Positions 1-6,050 of a stretch of 22,386 nt of DNA are shown here, one piece after another (position 1 is the first letter of the stretch; every line of letters begins with the position of its first letter). Under the pieces are notes generated by a model, which saw only the letters and a program-made list of their open reading frames with translations, was not told the origin of the DNA and made no database searches. Position numbers and translations under genes: made by a program. The DNA is from CATOSD01 sp034422735 (GTDB lineage: Bacteria > Chloroflexota > Dehalococcoidia > Lucifugimonadales > CATOSD01): assembly GCA_034422735.1 (NCBI GenBank), contig DAOUJL010000008.1, positions 1 to 22,386 of the forward strand, written 5' to 3'.

Positions 1-88
1 ACCTGCCCGAAGTGTCCATGCCCGCACTGGTCGGCCCGCACTCGGCAAGACCATGGGCAACCTCGCTCAAACGCCTGGCACAATACCC
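1..88. other. Left-edge segment with no assigned gene
   Basis: I see no recognisable gene here. The plus strand is open in the frame that begins at base 3 and stops with TGA at 102-104, so it could be the last 33 codons of a gene entering from the left, overlapping the minus-strand gene that ends at 89. I do not recognise the peptide. A 9-base direct repeat, GCCCGCACT, occurs at 20-28 and 34-42. Confidence 0.3.
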
Positions 89-643
89 CTACCCGGTAAT
101 CTGACACAGGCTCATCAACCACCATGCCAGCGGAAAGTCACAGAGGTAGTCGCCAACTAACTCCTCACGAGCTACTAACTCGGAAGTGAGGAAAGGCGCG
201 TACAACGTTGAAGTGCACCCTTTGCCGAGGGGCTTTTGTGCGTAGCGCTCCCAACGCCCAGACGGATTTTGCGGACGGCGCCACTCACTGACGATCGGAG
301 GGATGCCGTAGATGAATTTGTCCGGTGTGCCATGAATGGAGAGCCACGCCTGCGCCTCCAGGTTCACGTCGCGGAACCACCACGCCGTCGCCGGGTGCTC
401 TAAGAGTTTGCGCGCCAGGTCCGGTTTGTCTTTCGCTATCTTCGTTACCATTCGTGAGATAGTCTCGTAGTCCCGGTCCCACTTATCTACGTAGTCGCAG
501 CTCCACGCAGCGGCCTGAAGCGCGACTGCTGGGTCTGCAACGTCGCTCGGCTCAAGGCCGCTCTCGTCCAGCAGCGTCAGGAAGGCGCAGCCTACGACGG
601 AGTTGAGGAGTTGTTCGGCGCGTGACCTAGCGTCGGATGTCAT
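89..643 (-). CDS. Hypothetical protein, 184 aa, tryptophan-rich, function unknown
   Basis: I do not recognise this protein. I chose the ATG at 643 because GGAG lies 8 bases upstream; an in-frame GTG at 712 would add 23 residues but has no better ribosome binding site. The product looks soluble: an N-terminal helical part starting MTSDARSRAEQLLNSVVG, a charged middle (about residues 55-85), then an aromatic C-terminal half. It has nine tryptophans in 184 residues, including two WW pairs, one of them near the C-terminus, with no signal peptide or clear membrane segment. It follows the VOC gene by 85 bases on the same strand and may be the last gene of the tRNA-Ser/sucCD transcript. The end may be native or truncated; the window edge is too close to tell. 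Confidence 0.6.
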   Translation of the reverse strand: MTSDARSRAEQLLNSVVGCAFLTLLDESGLEPSDVADPAVALQAAAWSCDYVDKWDRDYETISRMVTKIAKDKPDLARKLLEHPATAWWFRDVNLEAQAWLSIHGTPDKFIYGIPPIVSEWRRPQNPSGRWERYAQKPLGKGCTSTLYAPFLTSELVAREELVGDYLCDFPLAWWLMSLCQITG

Positions 644-728
644 GCCAGATACTCCGGACGCGAATCGCATGGGGCGCTTTGCCGTCGTCGAAGTGGCACG
701 ATACGGCGTCACGCATTTCGAGTCGCCT

Positions 729-1106
729 CTATTCGCGCTCCAGCAGCTCTATGCGGACGTTCTCTGGGGCCTGCACGAAGGCTATCTTCAGGCCGGGGCG
801 CAGCTGGAACGGCTCTGTGCTGAACTCGGCGCCGCGCCGCTTCAGCTCGAAGGCCGCGGCTTCGATGTCGTCCACTCGCAGGCCGAAGTGGTCCAGGCCC
901 AGGTACTGCTCGGACGGTGCTTCCCGTACGTCCTCGCCTACCACTGCCAGGAACAGAATCACGTTGCCTATGTCCAGGTCGATGCGGCTTTGGCCATCCG
1001 TCTGCACGGAGCGCAATACCTTGGCGTCGAAGACGCGAGAGTAGTATTCGGCAGCGGCCTCCGGGTCGCGGGTTCGCAGGTGGATGTGGTCGTAGCTGAA
1101 GTTCAT
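729..1106 (-). CDS. VOC (glyoxalase/bleomycin-resistance/dioxygenase) family protein
   Basis: A 125-residue protein with the size and paired beta-alpha-beta-beta-beta pattern of a single VOC-fold unit. Likely metal ligands are visible: His7 in DHIHL, His73 in LDHFGLRV and Glu120 in the closing RIELLE strand. Members bind a divalent metal and act as lyases, epimerases, dioxygenases or resistance proteins; the substrate cannot be read from this sequence. It lies 9 bases after sucD, and its ribosome binding site (AGGGGG) overlaps the sucD TAG stop, so translation is probably coupled. The sucCD neighbourhood makes methylmalonyl-CoA epimerase, also a VOC enzyme, worth testing, but the sequence does not look like a typical epimerase. 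Family assignment is firm, function is not. Confidence 0.85.
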   Translation of the reverse strand: MNFSYDHIHLRTRDPEAAAEYYSRVFDAKVLRSVQTDGQSRIDLDIGNVILFLAVVGEDVREAPSEQYLGLDHFGLRVDDIEAAAFELKRRGAEFSTEPFQLRPGLKIAFVQAPENVRIELLERE

Positions 1107-1115
1107 GGTGGCCCC

Positions 1116-1994
1116 CTATGCGCCGATTAGCTCCTGGAGGGTGCGGCCTATCTCGCCGGGCGCGGGGACGATGGCGACTCCGGCGGCGGCGAGGGCGCGC
1201 TTCTTCTCCTCGGCGCGGGCGGCCGACCCCGTGATGATGGCGCCGGCGTGCCCCATGCGCTTGCCGGGCGGGGCGCTCTCGCCGACTATCAGGGCGGCGA
1301 TGGGCTTGGTGAATTCGCTGCCGATAAACTCGGCGGCCTCCTGCTCCTTGGTTCCGCCTATCTCGCCGATCATCACCACGTTGTCGGTGTCGGGATCGTC
1401 CTGGAACTTTTGGAGGATGTCGACGAACGTGGTGCCGCTCACGGGGTCGCCGCCGATGCCCACGCAGGTGGACTGGCCTATGCCGAGCGCGGTCAACTGC
1501 CCCACCGCCTCGTAGGTGAGCGTGCCGCTCCTGGACACGACGCCGGTGCGGCCGGGCATGTGGATGTGGCCGGGCATGATGCCCATCTTGAACTCTTCGC
1601 CGGGCGAGATGACGCCGGGGCAGTTGGGGCCTATGAGGGTTACGGGCTTGCCCTGAATGTATCGAACCACCTTCACGGTGTCCATCACGGGTATGCCCTC
1701 GGTGATGCAGGCAATGAGGCCAATGCCCGCGTCGACCGCCTCGACGATGGCGTCGGGCGCGAAGGGCGCGGGCACGAATATGAGGGACGTGTCGGCGCCG
1801 GTCTCGGCGACAGCCTGCTTCATGGAGTTGAACACGGGCACGGAGTCGGCGAAGGTGTCCCCGCCCCTGCCCGGAGTTACACCGGCCACGAGATTGGCGC
1901 CGTACTCCATGCTGCGCATGGCGTGGTAGCTGCCCTCCCTACCAGTGATGCCCTGCACCAGCAGGCGGTTGTCCCTGTTTACGAGTATGCTCAT
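1116..1994 (-). CDS. sucD: Succinyl-CoA ligase (ADP/GDP-forming), alpha subunit
   Basis: The alpha subunit of the TCA-cycle enzyme that interconverts succinyl-CoA and succinate with substrate-level phosphorylation; it acts as a complex with SucC in the cytosol. The 292-residue length is normal. The N-terminal CoA-binding Rossmann domain starts with LLVQGITGREG (about residues 11-21), followed by the GVTPGRGG loop at 38-45. The ligase domain has LIGPNCPGVISPGE (120-133) and GIGGDPVSGTTF (179-190). The phosphorylated active-site histidine is His249 in GHAGAI. It lies 51 bases downstream of sucC on the same strand; a palindromic repeat sits in that gap. AAGGG lies upstream of the ATG at a rather long spacing of about 13 bases. 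Confidence 0.97.
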   Translation of the reverse strand: MSILVNRDNRLLVQGITGREGSYHAMRSMEYGANLVAGVTPGRGGDTFADSVPVFNSMKQAVAETGADTSLIFVPAPFAPDAIVEAVDAGIGLIACITEGIPVMDTVKVVRYIQGKPVTLIGPNCPGVISPGEEFKMGIMPGHIHMPGRTGVVSRSGTLTYEAVGQLTALGIGQSTCVGIGGDPVSGTTFVDILQKFQDDPDTDNVVMIGEIGGTKEQEAAEFIGSEFTKPIAALIVGESAPPGKRMGHAGAIITGSAARAEEKKRALAAAGVAIVPAPGEIGRTLQELIGA

Positions 1995-2021
1995 GTGTGT
2001 GCCAATTCCCTTATTCGTGGC

Positions 2022-2051
2022 GGCGGACGGGTTTGAAACCCGCCCCTACCG
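2022..2051. repeat. Palindromic intergenic repeat supplying the sucC stop codon
   Basis: The core is a near-perfect palindrome, CGGGTTT-G-AAACCCG, at 2028-2042, extended by partly complementary GC-rich flanks. Read on the minus strand the unit begins TAGGGGCGGGTTTCAAAC, and its first three bases are the TAG stop of sucC. The unit resembles a short dispersed intergenic repeat; only one copy of this kind is visible in the window. As RNA it can form a hairpin between sucC and sucD, possibly affecting message stability. Confidence 0.6.
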
Positions 2052-3206
2052 GTTTGTCGCCTTGATGGCGTCTGCGGCCTGGATCAGGTCGTCGACGAGA
2101 GTGACGTCGAGGCCGGAACTGGCCAGAACGTCCCGCCCCTCCTCGGCGTTGGTGCCGAGCATGCGCACCACCATCGGGCGCATGGCCGCAGGCTCCCGCT
2201 CCGCCGCGAGGACGAATCCACGGGCGGCCATGTCGCAGCGGAGGATTCCGCCGAAGATGTTGACGAAGACGGTGGAGACGCTGGGGTCCTTCAGCACGAG
2301 GCTGAGCGATGCGGCCGCCTTCTCCTCGTCCGCGCCGCCTCCGATGTCGAGGAAGTTCGCGGGTGACGCGCCGGTCGCGGCGATGACATCCATGGTAGCC
2401 ATGGCCAGCCCCGCACCGTTGACTATGCAGCCGATGCTGCCGTCCAGCTTGACGTAGTTGATGTCGTGCTCACGCGCCTCTACCTCGAGCGGGTCCTCCT
2501 GCTCTACGTCCCTCAGCTCTGCGACGTCGGCGTGCCGAAACAGAGAGTCTTCGTCCACGTCGAGCTTGGCGTCCACCGCCAGCAGCCGTCCATCGCTGGT
2601 GACCACGAGCGGGTTGATCTCGGCCAGCGAGCAGTCGTGCTCCTCGAACACGGCGTAGAGGCGTTCGAGGATTGCGCCGCCCTGGCGCACAAGATTGCCC
2701 GGCAGGTTGAGGCCGTAGGCGAGGGCGCGGCCCTGGTAGGGCATGAAGCCCAGCATCGGGTCCACGGGCGCGCGCAGAATGCGCTCCGGCGTCTGTTCGG
2801 CGACCTCCTCGATGTCCATGCCGCCGGACTCGCTGGCCATCACCACGGTACCGAGCGCGGCGCCGTCGATGACCATACCGACGTACAGCTCGCGCTCGAC
2901 GTCGATGGTCTCCTCGACCAGCACGGCACGGACGGGCACGCCCGCCGGACCAGTCTGAGCGGTGACAAGTTGGGAGCCGAGCATGGCCTCGGCCGCCGCG
3001 CGCGCCTCCTCGGGCGAGTCGACCAGTTTCACGCCGCCGGCCCTGCCGCGTCCGCCAGCGTGCACCTGGGCTTTTAGCACGGCCTTGCCGCCCAGATCGC
3101 GCGCTGCGCTCTCGGCCTCGTCCGGCGTCGTGGCCAGACTGCCCCTCGGCACGGGCACGCCGCGCTGGGCGAGGATGCGCTTGGCCTGGTATTCGTGAAG
3201 CTTCAT
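2046..3206 (-). CDS. sucC: Succinyl-CoA ligase (ADP-forming), beta subunit
   Basis: The nucleotide-binding beta subunit of succinyl-CoA ligase, partner of SucD. At 386 residues it has the family's usual length. It opens with MKLHEYQAKRILAQRGVPVP, typical of the family, and has an ATP-grasp fold with KAQVHAGGRGRAGGVKL near residues 45-61. Around residues 200-225 comes EINPLVVTSDGRLLAVDAK, which includes the metal-binding region. The C-terminal CoA-ligase domain shows FLDIGGGADEEKA and FVNIFGGILRCD. The start is supported by GGAG 7 bases before the ATG. No convincing promoter lies between it and the upstream tRNA-Ser gene (96 bases), so it may be transcribed from the tRNA promoter; this is inference. 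Its stop codon falls inside a palindromic repeat. Confidence 0.97.
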   Translation of the reverse strand: MKLHEYQAKRILAQRGVPVPRGSLATTPDEAESAARDLGGKAVLKAQVHAGGRGRAGGVKLVDSPEEARAAAEAMLGSQLVTAQTGPAGVPVRAVLVEETIDVERELYVGMVIDGAALGTVVMASESGGMDIEEVAEQTPERILRAPVDPMLGFMPYQGRALAYGLNLPGNLVRQGGAILERLYAVFEEHDCSLAEINPLVVTSDGRLLAVDAKLDVDEDSLFRHADVAELRDVEQEDPLEVEAREHDINYVKLDGSIGCIVNGAGLAMATMDVIAATGASPANFLDIGGGADEEKAAASLSLVLKDPSVSTVFVNIFGGILRCDMAARGFVLAAEREPAAMRPMVVRMLGTNAEEGRDVLASSGLDVTLVDDLIQAADAIKATNR

Positions 3207-3302
3207 TCGAGCACTCCAGGAAGGCGGGTGGGGTGTGCCTCGCGACGCGCGGCGGCACGCAATCGCGTTGCCCCTGTCGCGCGCCAGGCGGCCGTTGAAT
3301 TC

Positions 3303-3390
3303 TGGCGGAGGGGATGGGATTCGAACCCATGATCCCTTTCGAGATGCCGGTTTTCAAGACCAGTGCCTTAAGCCGCTCGGCCACCCCTCC
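3303..3390 (-). tRNA. tRNA-Ser (anticodon UGA)
   Basis: An 88-base tRNA on the minus strand. The acceptor stem pairs GGAGGGG with CCCCTCC, followed by discriminator G and an encoded CCA at 3303-3305. The D arm has GCCGAGCGGCTTAAGGC. The anticodon loop reads C-T-TGA-A-A, giving UGA for UCA codons. A long variable arm (class II) and a TTCGAAT T-loop confirm serine. sucC follows 96 bases downstream on the same strand. Confidence 0.97.
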
Positions 3391-3410
3391 ACGGCCTCGA
3401 TTCCGCAACC

Positions 3411-3439
3411 ATTGTAGTGTGTGGCCGGGCAGTCGGCAA
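3411..3439 (-). promoter_or_regulatory. Sigma-70-type promoter for tRNA-Ser
   Basis: On the minus strand TTGCCG (3434-3439) and TACAAT (3411-3416) are separated by exactly 17 bases. The -10 box matches five of six consensus bases and the -35 box four of six. Transcription would start near 3404, about 14 bases before the mature tRNA. Confidence 0.7.
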
Positions 3440-3532
3440 GCGGCGCGCGGTCCGGCGCGAATGCTCGGAGCGGCAGAGCCGGCTCTTAGAAGCGCTGGAT
3501 GGCGCCGTCTACGCCATCAACACGGCGTCGGC

Positions 3533-3561
3533 TTGCGCCGCAACACGTTAAGGCTTATCCT
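3533..3561 (+). promoter_or_regulatory. Possible promoter for the nuoE-led redox cluster
   Basis: TTGCGC (3533-3538) and TATCCT (3556-3561) are 17 bases apart, matching three and four of six consensus bases. They lie about 65 bases before the nuoE start in the divergent gap that also holds the tRNA-Ser promoter. The rest of 3391-3627 shows nothing else I can name. The match is weak and uncertain. Confidence 0.3.
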
Positions 3562-3611
3562 GTTACGGAACCGGCCGGACGCGGCGCCCGTCACCATGGG
3601 GCGGGCGCGAC

Positions 3612-3618
3612 AAAGGAG
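3612..3618 (+). promoter_or_regulatory. Ribosome binding site deciding a TTG start for nuoE
   Basis: AAAGGAG lies 9 bases before TTG at 3628. The open frame continues upstream to 3499, but that extra stretch is basic, proline- and arginine-rich and unlike NuoE, so the TTG is the likely start. Confidence 0.75.
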
Positions 3619-3627
3619 TCTCAGTCG

Positions 3628-4101
3628 TTGAACCAGGATGGCGGGCAACTGAGGGAGCGCATACGCTCGGCCATGTCGTCTCAAGCACAGACGACGGTCA
3701 CGGTGTTGTCCTGCCTACTGGCCGTCCAGGACGAGATAGGCTACTTGTCGGGCGAGGCGCTGGAAGAGGTTGCCTCCCGCATGGACACTACCGTCAACGA
3801 AGTGTGGGGCGTGGCCAGTTTCTACACCAACTTTCGATTTACTCCCCCCGGCGACCGCGTGGTAGAGGTGTGCTGGGGCCCTACGTGTCACCTGCTTGGC
3901 GCGCCCCAGATCCTCAGAGCCATAATGGACGAGTTGGGTCTTGAGGATGAAGGTGAGACGGAGGGCAACCGGACCAGCCTCAAATACAACACGTGCCTGG
4001 GCGCCTGCTCGCAGGCGCCGGTGCTGATGGTGGATCACCGGCTGATTGGCCGGGTGACCGTCGATAAGGCACTCGCCCACGTCTCAGAGGCGGGCGACTA
4101 A
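3628..4101 (+). CDS. nuoE: NuoE-like [2Fe-2S] thioredoxin-fold subunit of an NAD(H)-linked oxidoreductase
   Basis: A 157-residue protein, normal for NuoE and its HoxE/HydC/FdsG relatives. It carries one [2Fe-2S] cluster in a thioredoxin fold and works with the NuoF partner in NADH oxidation or NAD+ reduction. The helical N-terminal part has LLAVQDEIGYLSGEALEEVA (about 31-49), then EVWGVASFYTNFRF. The cluster ligands are Cys82 and Cys87 (CWGPTC) and Cys123 and Cys127 (CLGAC). TTG is chosen as start because AAAGGAG precedes it by 9 bases. It is the first gene of the plus-strand redox cluster and is followed by nuoF after 88 bases. No membrane subunits of complex I (NuoA, H, J-N) or NuoB-D lie in the window, so it probably belongs to a soluble or separate module. 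Confidence 0.9.
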   Translation: MNQDGGQLRERIRSAMSSQAQTTVTVLSCLLAVQDEIGYLSGEALEEVASRMDTTVNEVWGVASFYTNFRFTPPGDRVVEVCWGPTCHLLGAPQILRAIMDELGLEDEGETEGNRTSLKYNTCLGACSQAPVLMVDHRLIGRVTVDKALAHVSEAGD

Positions 4102-4120
4102 CCGTGATTAACGCCACGCT

Positions 4121-4150
4121 TCTGGGCCCACGCTTTCGCGGGAATGACGA
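4121..4150. repeat. Degenerate palindromic repeat, 'CTTTCGCGGGAATGACG' type, copy 1
   Basis: Between nuoE and nuoF, CGCTTTCGCGGGAATGACGA sits next to a decayed left arm (GGGCCCA). The unit resembles the copy at 6004-6034, where the left arm is intact (ATTCCCACTTTCGAGGGAA). The shared order is a left arm ending C, loop TTTC, then a right arm G-GGGAA. Confidence 0.5.
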
Positions 4151-4189
4151 TAACGGCAAAGGGGCGGGCCACACACTAGGACCTCTCGC

Positions 4190-5938
4190 ATGGCGAATCT
4201 CGACGAGCTGAAATCGGAGGCCGACCGGCGCTGGGGCGACCTGGTGAACGGGTCGAGGCCGTGGATAAGGGTGGGCACCGCCATGTGCGGCCACGCCGCC
4301 GGGGCTTACGACACGCTCGCCGCGATTCTCGAGACGCTCGAGCGCCTCGGTGTGGACGCGGAGGTGGACGAGGTCGGCTGCCTGGGTATCTGCTACGCCG
4401 AGCCGCTGGTGGACGTGACGCTGCCGGGCGGCTCGAGACTGTTCTTCCAGAACGTGGTACCCGCAGATGTTCCAGAGATAATCGGCGCCTACGTCGCAAA
4501 GAGAGAGGTCCCCGGAGACAAGGCGCTGGGATACCTGGGTGAATCGCCCGTGCCGGGCGTCCCGGACCTTGCCGAGCTGCCAGGAATCAAGCTCCAGCAG
4601 CGTGTGGCCTTGCGAAACGCCGGCAACATCGCGTTCGACGACATCTACCAGTACCTCGCCAACGATGGCTACAGGGGTCTGAACAAGGCGCTGTTCGAGA
4701 TGGAGCCGCCCGACGTCATCAAGGAGATCACCGACTCCGGGCTGCGAGGGCGAGGCGGCGCGGCCTTCCCCACGGGCATCAAGTGGAGCTTCCTGGTCGG
4801 CTCGCCCGGACCGCCAAAGTACATCCTCTGCAACTGCGAGGAGGGCGACCCGGGGGCCTACAACGACAAAGGCATTCTGGAGAGCGACCCGTTCACGCTC
4901 ATCGAGGGCATGACCATCGCGGGGTACGCCACCAACTCCACCGACGGTTTCGTGTTCATCCGGCACGGCCACGACGGGCCGATAGATCGCACGCGCAGGG
5001 CGATAGAGCAGGCCTACGAGCTGGGGCTGCTCGGGGAGAACATCCTGGGATCGGACTTCAGCTTCGACATGGAGGTCGCGCTGACCGGAGAGTCCTACGT
5101 GTCGGGCGAGGAGACGGCGCTGATGGACGCGATAGAGGGCAAACGCGCCCAACCCAGGCCGAGGCCACCCTTCCCGGCTGCTTCGGGGGTGTGGGGCAAG
5201 CCCAGCAACATCAACAATGTGAAGACTCTGTCGTACGCGCCGGAGATAATCTCCCGCGGCGCCGAGTGGTTCTCGTCCATAGGCGTCAATCGCAGCACCG
5301 GCACCGCCATCGCCTGCCTCAACGGCAAAATAAGGTACCCCGGTCTGTACGAGGTGCCCATGGGCATGACGCTGGGCGAGGTGATAAACGACGTCGGGGG
5401 CGGCGTTCCCAACGGCAAGAAGCTGAAGCTGCTCCAGACGGGCGGGCCGCTCGGCGGCGTGCTGGGCGCGGGCAGCCTGGACATTCACATCGACTTCGAC
5501 GAGATGCGCGCGGCGGGGGCGATCTTCGGTTCGGGCGGCATCATCGTGGCCGACGAGGACACTTGCGCGGTGGACCTGACGCGCGTGCTGGTCGCGTTCT
5601 GCCAGTACGAGTCTTGCGGAAAGTGCTTCCCGTGCCGGCTGGGCATGGAGCACCTGCTGGAGATCGTGGAGCGGATCGCACGCTGCGAAAGCCGGCCGGG
5701 AGACATGGATCTGATGCGCAAGGTCGGCGCGACAATGGAGGCGGGGTCGCTGTGCGGCCACGGCCAACTGGGGTTCGGACCGATAAGGTCCGCCTTCGCG
5801 CACTTCCAGGCGGACTTCAGGGCGCACATAGAGGACGGGCGCTGCCCGACGGGAAGCTGCGGCGCGCCCATGATTTCGCCGGTCAATACGAGGCCATACG
5901 CGTGGGACTACACGCCTGCGACTACACCCCCATCCTAA
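4190..5938 (+). CDS. nuoF: NuoF/HydB-type FMN- and NAD(H)-binding subunit with N-terminal 2Fe-2S domain
   Basis: A 582-residue flavoprotein that exchanges hydride with NAD(H) at FMN and passes single electrons to Fe-S centres. Residues about 20-105 are a thioredoxin-like ferredoxin domain, as in HydB/HndC/FdsB, with Cys33 (MCGHAAGA) and Cys64 and Cys68 (GCLGICYAEP). The NuoF core follows: the glycine-rich loop GLRGRGGAAFPTGIKW (184-199), CNCEEGDPGAYNDKG (214-228), GESYVSGEETALMDAIEGKR (300-319), and an SLBB domain starting ACLNGKIRYPGLYEVP. A 4Fe-4S cluster is held by Cys476, Cys479, Cys482 and Cys522 (ESCGKCFPCRLG and SLCGHGQLG). The extended C-terminal ferredoxin domain of HydB is absent. 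AGGA precedes the ATG by 8 bases. The last residues (TPPS) and the TAA stop come from a repeat. The domain order fits soluble NAD-linked hydrogenase or formate dehydrogenase complexes better than complex I. Confidence 0.93.
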   Translation: MANLDELKSEADRRWGDLVNGSRPWIRVGTAMCGHAAGAYDTLAAILETLERLGVDAEVDEVGCLGICYAEPLVDVTLPGGSRLFFQNVVPADVPEIIGAYVAKREVPGDKALGYLGESPVPGVPDLAELPGIKLQQRVALRNAGNIAFDDIYQYLANDGYRGLNKALFEMEPPDVIKEITDSGLRGRGGAAFPTGIKWSFLVGSPGPPKYILCNCEEGDPGAYNDKGILESDPFTLIEGMTIAGYATNSTDGFVFIRHGHDGPIDRTRRAIEQAYELGLLGENILGSDFSFDMEVALTGESYVSGEETALMDAIEGKRAQPRPRPPFPAASGVWGKPSNINNVKTLSYAPEIISRGAEWFSSIGVNRSTGTAIACLNGKIRYPGLYEVPMGMTLGEVINDVGGGVPNGKKLKLLQTGGPLGGVLGAGSLDIHIDFDEMRAAGAIFGSGGIIVADEDTCAVDLTRVLVAFCQYESCGKCFPCRLGMEHLLEIVERIARCESRPGDMDLMRKVGATMEAGSLCGHGQLGFGPIRSAFAHFQADFRAHIEDGRCPTGSCGAPMISPVNTRPYAWDYTPATTPPS

Positions 5939-5960
5939 CCTTCCCCCTGTGATGGGGAAA
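5925..5960. repeat. Palindromic repeat, CCCCCATCCTAACCTTCCCCC type, over the nuoF 3' end
   Basis: The unit runs from CACCCCCATCCTAACC through a stem TTCCCC (5941-5946) pairing with GGGGAA (5954-5959). It overlaps the end of nuoF: the final TPPS residues and the TAA stop at 5936-5938 are repeat sequence. A related but rearranged unit lies downstream of mutS at 14351-14436. Confidence 0.6.
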
Positions 5961-6003
5961 CGACCTGGAAAGGAAACTTGCGCCAGACCAGGTGCACGGC
6001 GGC

Positions 6004-6034
6004 CACTGGATTCCCACTTTCGAGGGAACAACGG
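6004..6034. repeat. Palindromic repeat, 'CTTTCGCGGGAATGACG' type, copy 2
   Basis: TTCCCAC-TTTC-GAGGGAA (6011-6028) forms a hairpin with one mismatch. The flanks CACTGGA and ACAACGG resemble those of a widespread bacterial intergenic repeat. It ends a few bases before the ribosome binding site (AAGGAA, 6037-6042) of the next gene, so its hairpin could influence that gene's translation. Confidence 0.6.
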
Positions 6035-6050
6035 ATAAGGAAACGCGGCA

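Noticed and set aside
1..104. End of a plus-strand gene entering from the left edge
   Set aside because: The 33-codon open frame is too short and has no recognisable motif, so it is not called as a gene.
603..1130. Plus-strand open frames opposite the VOC gene
   Set aside because: The VOC-fold protein on the minus strand shows conserved metal ligands and a ribosome binding site; the plus-strand frames show neither.
2470..3408. A long minus-strand open frame of 312 codons overlapping sucC and the tRNA
   Set aside because: It is arginine-rich with no recognisable motif and lies out of frame over sucC, whose product is certain, and over a tRNA gene.
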